A DNA stretch of 64,000 bases, taken from NCBI GenBank assembly GCA_024760905.1, contig CM045750.1:17461919-17525918 (forward strand). The letters are read 5' to 3'. The notes below the pieces were generated by a model that was given only the letters and a program-made list of their open reading frames with translations, was not told the DNA's origin and did not search any database. This stretch comes from Plotosus lineatus. Taxonomy: Eukaryota > Chordata > Actinopteri > Siluriformes > Plotosidae. This document shows positions 63,329-64,000 of this stretch, piece by piece (the stretch's first letter is position 1; every line of letters begins with the position of its first letter). Both the position numbers and the translations under genes were made by a program.

Positions 63329-63478
63329 ATCAGATAATATAAATGTGTTCAAGTAAAATCATTCATACTTGCAGATCTTCTTTACTTCCTTCATTTTTGC
63401 GTCATTCAGCTGTGGCTCTCCAGAAGTAGTCAACTTCTCCACCAACTCAGATAATTTATCACGCTGTTCTTGATCCAT
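31418..63478 (-). CDS. uvssa: UV-stimulated scaffold protein A (whole gene, 13 coding exons)
   Basis: Transcription-coupled nucleotide excision repair factor: it is recruited by CSA to RNA polymerase II stalled at DNA damage, brings USP7 and TFIIH, and acts in the nucleus. The 13 exons listed separately all have GT..AG ends and compatible phases and join to 728 aa (human about 709). Seen, in order: N-terminal VHS-like region (about 1-147, with [11 protein letters not shown] and [18 protein letters not shown] sequence), a charged helical segment with [11 protein letters not shown] (about 148-190), an acidic low-complexity middle, the TFIIH-p62 binding segment [14 protein letters not shown] (Phe400, Val403, Lys406, equivalent to human Phe408, Val411 and the ubiquitinated Lys414), the block [14 protein letters not shown], and a UVSSA-type zinc motif Cys579-x9-Cys589-x7-Cys597-x2-His600, then a basic tail ending FNQFNYALK. 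The start has a strong Kozak context (A at -3, G at +4). Repeats in the introns explain the 32-kb span. A noncoding first exon upstream is likely but not identified. Confidence 0.96.
31664..31856 (-). CDS. uvssa: uvssa coding exon 12
   Basis: 193 nt from TCTGCTTAG|ACTGGC to AATAA|GTAAGC. It codes [20 protein letters not shown], a Lys/Gly-rich basic stretch ([11 protein letters not shown]) that may act as a nuclear localisation signal, and LEQKVFNK. Confidence 0.94.
32725..32875. repeat. (TA)n and (CA)n/(GA)n microsatellite cluster in uvssa intron 11
   Basis: TA tracts at 32725-32744 and 32754-32790, then CA (32818-32845) and GA (32846-32862). Confidence 0.9.
32935..33785 (-). pseudogene. Tc1-like transposase remnant in uvssa intron 11
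   Basis: Read on the - strand: start [20 protein letters not shown] near 33673, then [33 protein letters not shown] and [18 protein letters not shown], and a C-terminal [12 protein letters not shown], all typical of Tc1-like transposases. Several frame shifts and stops, and the segment between WGCF and the C-terminus is deleted. Terminal repeats are not clear. Confidence 0.85.
36420..36531 (-). CDS. uvssa: uvssa coding exon 11 (zinc motif, second part)
   Basis: 112 nt from TTTTCAAG|TGTCCA to AGCCAG|GTACTT after a 79-bp intron. It codes [20 protein letters not shown], supplying Cys597 and His600 of the zinc motif, then a charged helix. Confidence 0.93.
36611..36794 (-). CDS. uvssa: uvssa coding exon 10 (zinc motif, first part)
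   Basis: 184 nt from TTCTCAG|GTACAC to GTCAAG|GTAAGT. It codes [32 protein letters not shown] and the first two Cys of the UVSSA-type zinc motif (Cys579, Cys589, in [18 protein letters not shown]). Confidence 0.94.
37098..37409 (-). repeat. tRNA-derived SINE family E, copy 4, in uvssa intron 9
   Basis: Flanked by perfect ATTACTGTTACTA at 37085-37097 and 37410-37422. Read on the - strand the head has GTAGTGGTTAGGGTGCTG and GAGTTCGAATCCC (good A and B boxes); the tail is repeats of ACCCCTT. Best preserved copy of the family here. Confidence 0.93.
37575..37712 (-). CDS. uvssa: uvssa coding exon 9
   Basis: 138 nt. Acceptor TTTAAAG|TTTGTC is chosen because it joins GG|T in frame with exon 8. The nearby CTGAAG|GTTTAG would break the frame. 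It codes [18 protein letters not shown], then PTAGKII, the conserved start of the C-terminal domain, and ends ATCAA|GTACAG. Confidence 0.9.
38507..38708 (-). CDS. uvssa: uvssa coding exon 8
   Basis: 202 nt from TTCTTGCAG|GTCTTG to GCAGG|GTAATA. It codes a Ser/Thr/Pro-rich linker and [20 protein letters not shown] (human EEVSDPTSAAAQLRQLRD). Confidence 0.9.
39842..39886. repeat. (GA)n microsatellite in uvssa intron 7
   Basis: About 22 GA units followed by G and A runs; a pure purine tract on the + strand. Confidence 0.95.
40886..41467 (+). mobile_element. Tigger/pogo-like element with truncated transposase
   Basis: 582 bp flanked by TA (40884-40885, 41468-41469). Left CAGTAAAACCTCCGCTGACG, right on the - strand CAGTGATACCTCAGCTCACG. 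Carries the start of a Tigger-type transposase, then skips to the right end: an internal deletion derivative. Confidence 0.88.
41147..41323 (+). pseudogene. Tigger transposase N-terminal fragment (CENP-B-type HTH)
   Basis: ATG at 41147 begins [19 protein letters not shown] and continues to [16 protein letters not shown] before a stop at 41321. This matches the N-terminal psq/CENP-B-like DNA-binding helix-turn-helix of Tigger and JRK-type proteins. The second HTH and the DDE catalytic domain are absent. Confidence 0.75.
42137..42251 (-). CDS. uvssa: uvssa coding exon 7 (TFIIH-binding acidic segment)
   Basis: 115 nt from TTACCAG|TTAAAGG to TATG|GTGAGT. It codes eight consecutive Asp (seven GAT codons and a GAC), then [15 protein letters not shown] and a stretch ending RAEYG. 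Phe400 and Val403, which in the human protein contact the p62 PH domain, and the ubiquitin-acceptor Lys (406 here) are kept. The GAT run is a coding trinucleotide repeat. The acceptor has a short pyrimidine tract, so the 5' edge is slightly less certain. Confidence 0.9.
47818..48040 (-). repeat. Chimeric SINE (D head remnant, F-type tail), second copy
   Basis: Same composite as 7215-7552: CTTAATCCTAATTAGGG, CCAACTCCGGGCG, then ACACTGACGGCTATG and CCATAGTGAGAGACATGG. The tRNA-like head is missing. Confidence 0.7.
48065..49710 (-). pseudogene. Decayed LINE reverse transcriptase in uvssa intron 6
   Basis: On the - strand, 49460-49150 encodes [32 protein letters not shown] and [17 protein letters not shown] (reverse transcriptase palm region); 48800-48592 encodes [17 protein letters not shown] and [12 protein letters not shown]; 48338-48100 encodes a C-terminal [15 protein letters not shown] followed by an (ATC)n tail near 48080. 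Frame shifts and stops throughout; interrupted by a SINE at 48845-49135. It belongs to a common fish non-LTR family whose clade name I do not fix. Confidence 0.88.
48845..49135 (-). repeat. tRNA-derived SINE family D inside the LINE
   Basis: Tail CTTTCGGCTTTCTCCC at the left, body through TGACACAACCCTTTAGCAAGG and TAGACAGTGAGAGACATGG, to GGGACTCGAACCCCCAACC (B box in reverse) at the right. The outermost head is cut off. Confidence 0.85.
53327..53455 (-). CDS. uvssa: uvssa coding exon 6
   Basis: 129 nt (43 codons) from CTCCAG|GTTTTTACC to AGAGTG|GTGAGT. It codes [20 protein letters not shown], then [11 protein letters not shown], matching human LKRAIDLKAELELVLRKYKELDIE. The downstream intron is the longest, about 11 kb. 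Confidence 0.92.
53590..53880 (+). repeat. F-type SINE in uvssa intron 5
   Basis: Head ACAGTGGCGTAGTGATTAGC, B box GGCTCGAGTCC, then GGGTTTCCTCCAGGTACTCC and TTAGGCTAATTAGCT. Weak 3' end before an A19 run. Confidence 0.75.
54395..54504 (-). CDS. uvssa: uvssa coding exon 5
   Basis: 110 nt from ATCCGCAG|AGCTGA to ATTCAG|GTAAAC. It codes [19 protein letters not shown] and ends LPAVQSWIQ, matching human LKVQENEDNLALIHAARD and LPAVCSWIQ. It is too short and too split by frame to stand out as an ORF. Confidence 0.92.
55001..55724 (-). mobile_element. Family A element, copy 5
   Basis: 724 bp, left CAGTGGTACCTCACCTTACG preceded by TA, right GTTAGCGGTACCGCTG with the flanking TA mutated to TT. CCAAT minisatellite at 55160-55320 (as ATTGG). 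Confidence 0.88.
56900..57325 (-). mobile_element. Family B element, copy 3
   Basis: 426 bp; left CAGGGATCCCTCACTTTCCG, right GCGAGGGATCACTG then TA. Reverse orientation relative to copies 1 and 2. Confidence 0.85.
57344..57912 (-). mobile_element. Family B element, copy 4
   Basis: 569 bp flanked by TA; left CAGGGATCCCTCACTTTTCG, right AACGAGGGATCCCTG. Lies 18 bp after copy 3 in the same orientation. A (C)10 run near 57421. Confidence 0.88.
58560..58955 (+). repeat. Tandem unit repeat J, copy 1
   Basis: Two to three units of about 125 bp (GTAAGTCAAG or GTAGGTCAAGG, CACACAAACTCATCCTAG-type, GTGAACAAGCATACCAAGG). The same unit occurs once to twice at 60146-60420. Unidentified family. Confidence 0.65.
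59507..59854 (-). CDS. uvssa: uvssa coding exon 4 (acidic, weakly conserved)
   Basis: 348 nt from CCTCAG|AAATGA to CCTCAG|GTTGGT. It codes [16 protein letters not shown], a Glu/Asp/Ser-rich stretch with EQPCCSKDL (human EQPCCSRDL), and [16 protein letters not shown] (human FVRSHGLGSHKYTLDV). The intron between exons 3 and 4 is only 131 bp. Confidence 0.93.
59986..60106 (-). CDS. uvssa: uvssa coding exon 3
   Basis: 121 nt from CCTCAG|GTGGAC to GGAAG|GTCAGC (ends phase 1). It codes [19 protein letters not shown] and a further charged helical stretch, corresponding to human VDFQDTNARSLAERKREEE. It falls in the segment reported to bind CSA (human 100-200). Confidence 0.93.
60146..60420 (+). repeat. 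Unit repeat J, copy 2
   Basis: Starts GATGCTCCCATTGAAAGGAC (compare CACTCCCACTGAAAGGAC at 58556), includes ACGTAAGTCAAGGTCA, and ends with an ACAGACGGACAG run. It begins 40 bp beyond the acceptor of uvssa exon 3. Confidence 0.65.
60660..61145. repeat. Internally duplicated repeat L in uvssa intron 2
   Basis: CCTGGATCTATAATTTGATC at 60842 and CCTGGATCCAGAATTTGGTC at 60989 are each followed by TCTAAT.. and GTTTTCTTTGTCCAAA: two units about 147 bp apart. Family unknown. Confidence 0.55.
61205..61535 (+). repeat. F-type SINE in uvssa intron 2
   Basis: Diverged forward copy: GGAGGCACAGTGACGTCG head, GGTTTGAGACCCGGGC, TATGGAGTTTGCATGTTCTC, and a short (GAAT) tail. Confidence 0.75.
62178..62508 (-). 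CDS. uvssa: uvssa coding exon 2 (VHS-like core)
   Basis: 331 nt from CCTCCAG|GCTTTCC to AAAAAG|GTAACG. It codes most of the VHS-like region, including [18 protein letters not shown] and [11 protein letters not shown], and [19 protein letters not shown] at its end. Conservation with the human protein as I remember it is high. Confidence 0.95.
62929..63326. repeat. Large (TA)n/(CA)n/(GA)n microsatellite in uvssa intron 1
   Basis: About 400 bp of interspersed TA and CA dinucleotides ending in (GA)14. It stops 43 bp before the donor side of exon 1. The long open frames across it are repeat artefacts. Confidence 0.95.
63369..63478 (-). CDS. uvssa: uvssa coding exon 1
   Basis: Starts [20 protein letters not shown], matching the vertebrate UVSSA start (MDQKLSKLVEELTTSGEP in human). 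110 nt, ending phase 2 at TGCAA|GTATGA inside the Lys37 codon. A run CTTTAAAAG just before the ATG could be an acceptor for a noncoding first exon. Confidence 0.93.
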
Positions 63479-64000
63479 CTTCTTTTAAAGAAGTACGAAG
63501 GTCGCTATCTGGGAATTCTTTCACACACAAACCAGGAAGGATATTATTCAAAATAAACACAAGGCTGAAATGACCTTCAGACCCTTATTAATATATTATA
63601 TAATTATAAACAGTAACTGTTTTATGAATTTATTAAACTCATGGTAAACTAGAAATTAATTCAGAGAGTGTAAACCTCCACCAAGGTAAACTCGAAATGT
63701 TATCCTAAAAAATTCTTTAAAATCCTCCACGATACAGATCAATTTCCAGATCACACCAAATGTAATCAGTCCTTCATTTGCCCAAGACTCACATTTTAAA
63801 ATGTTGTGGAAATCATGGACACACACACACACACACACACAGTGTAGAGCCTACATGCCCATACATGGCCAACCTTTTACTACAAAATCTCAGCAATTGT
63901 AATCAACGAACATGAAAACATTGTACATGAATTGAAACACAAGATAAATTACATTTGCTGCTTCCCTTCTAATAAAGGGTTGGATTCAGTTTTATTATTG
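63479..64000. other. Upstream flank or 5' UTR region of uvssa
   Basis: No CpG-rich promoter is seen before the window ends, which fits a noncoding first exon lying beyond 64000. 63655-63790 resembles a dispersed repeat (GTAAACCTCCACCAAGG). (CA)n at 63820-63840. Confidence 0.5.

Noticed and set aside
62829..63342. Several overlapping 100-149 codon ORFs on both strands
   Set aside because: They only translate TA/CA dinucleotide repeats (Tyr-Ile-Cys or Ile-His-Thr patterns).

Overview
The window is vertebrate nuclear DNA, almost certainly from a teleost or other ray-finned fish. It has intron-split genes with GT..AG junctions, long CA/TG and TA microsatellites, DANA/Mermaid-like tRNA-derived SINEs, and many small DNA transposons (hAT, Tc1, Tigger-like). 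There is no bacterial gene structure, no CRISPR array and no virus that I can recognise.

Only two protein-coding genes can be supported, and both look complete. (1) nkx1.1, an NK-class homeobox gene on the + strand (26725-27172 joined to 28483-29222, 395 aa), has an eh1 repressor motif and a homeodomain nearly identical to the vertebrate NKX1-1 homeodomain as I remember it. (2) uvssa, the UV-stimulated scaffold protein A of transcription-coupled DNA repair, lies on the - strand in 13 coding exons between 63478 (ATG) and 31418 (stop). Every junction keeps frame, giving 2187 nt and 728 aa. The two genes converge tail to tail, with 2.2 kb between their stop codons. This is the arrangement I recall for human NKX1-1 and UVSSA at 4p16.3.

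Layout. 1-26.2 kb: gene-free flank upstream of nkx1.1, full of nested SINEs, hAT and TA-flanked elements, with a few non-repetitive AT-rich blocks that could be enhancers. 26.2-26.7 kb: promoter and leader of nkx1.1, with a CCAAT box, a TATA-like box, a G-rich tract, A23 and T28 runs and three tiny upstream ORFs. 26.7-29.8 kb: nkx1.1. 29.8-31.4 kb: AT-rich spacer with a poly-C tract. 31.4-63.5 kb: uvssa, whose long introns hold a decayed Tc1 transposon (intron 11), a SINE with a perfect 13-bp target duplication (intron 9), a Tigger fragment (intron 7), a decayed LINE (intron 6) and four TA-flanked or tandem repeat elements (intron 4). 63.5-64 kb: upstream flank or 5' leader of uvssa.

No new multi-gene system is visible. 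The most interesting signals are the nkx1.1 leader architecture, the possibility that uvssa introns carry nkx1.1 enhancers, a mobile-element family carrying arrays of CCAAT boxes, insertions nested in SINEs that define element ends exactly, and a SINE whose 3' tail matches a LINE 3' end in the same window.
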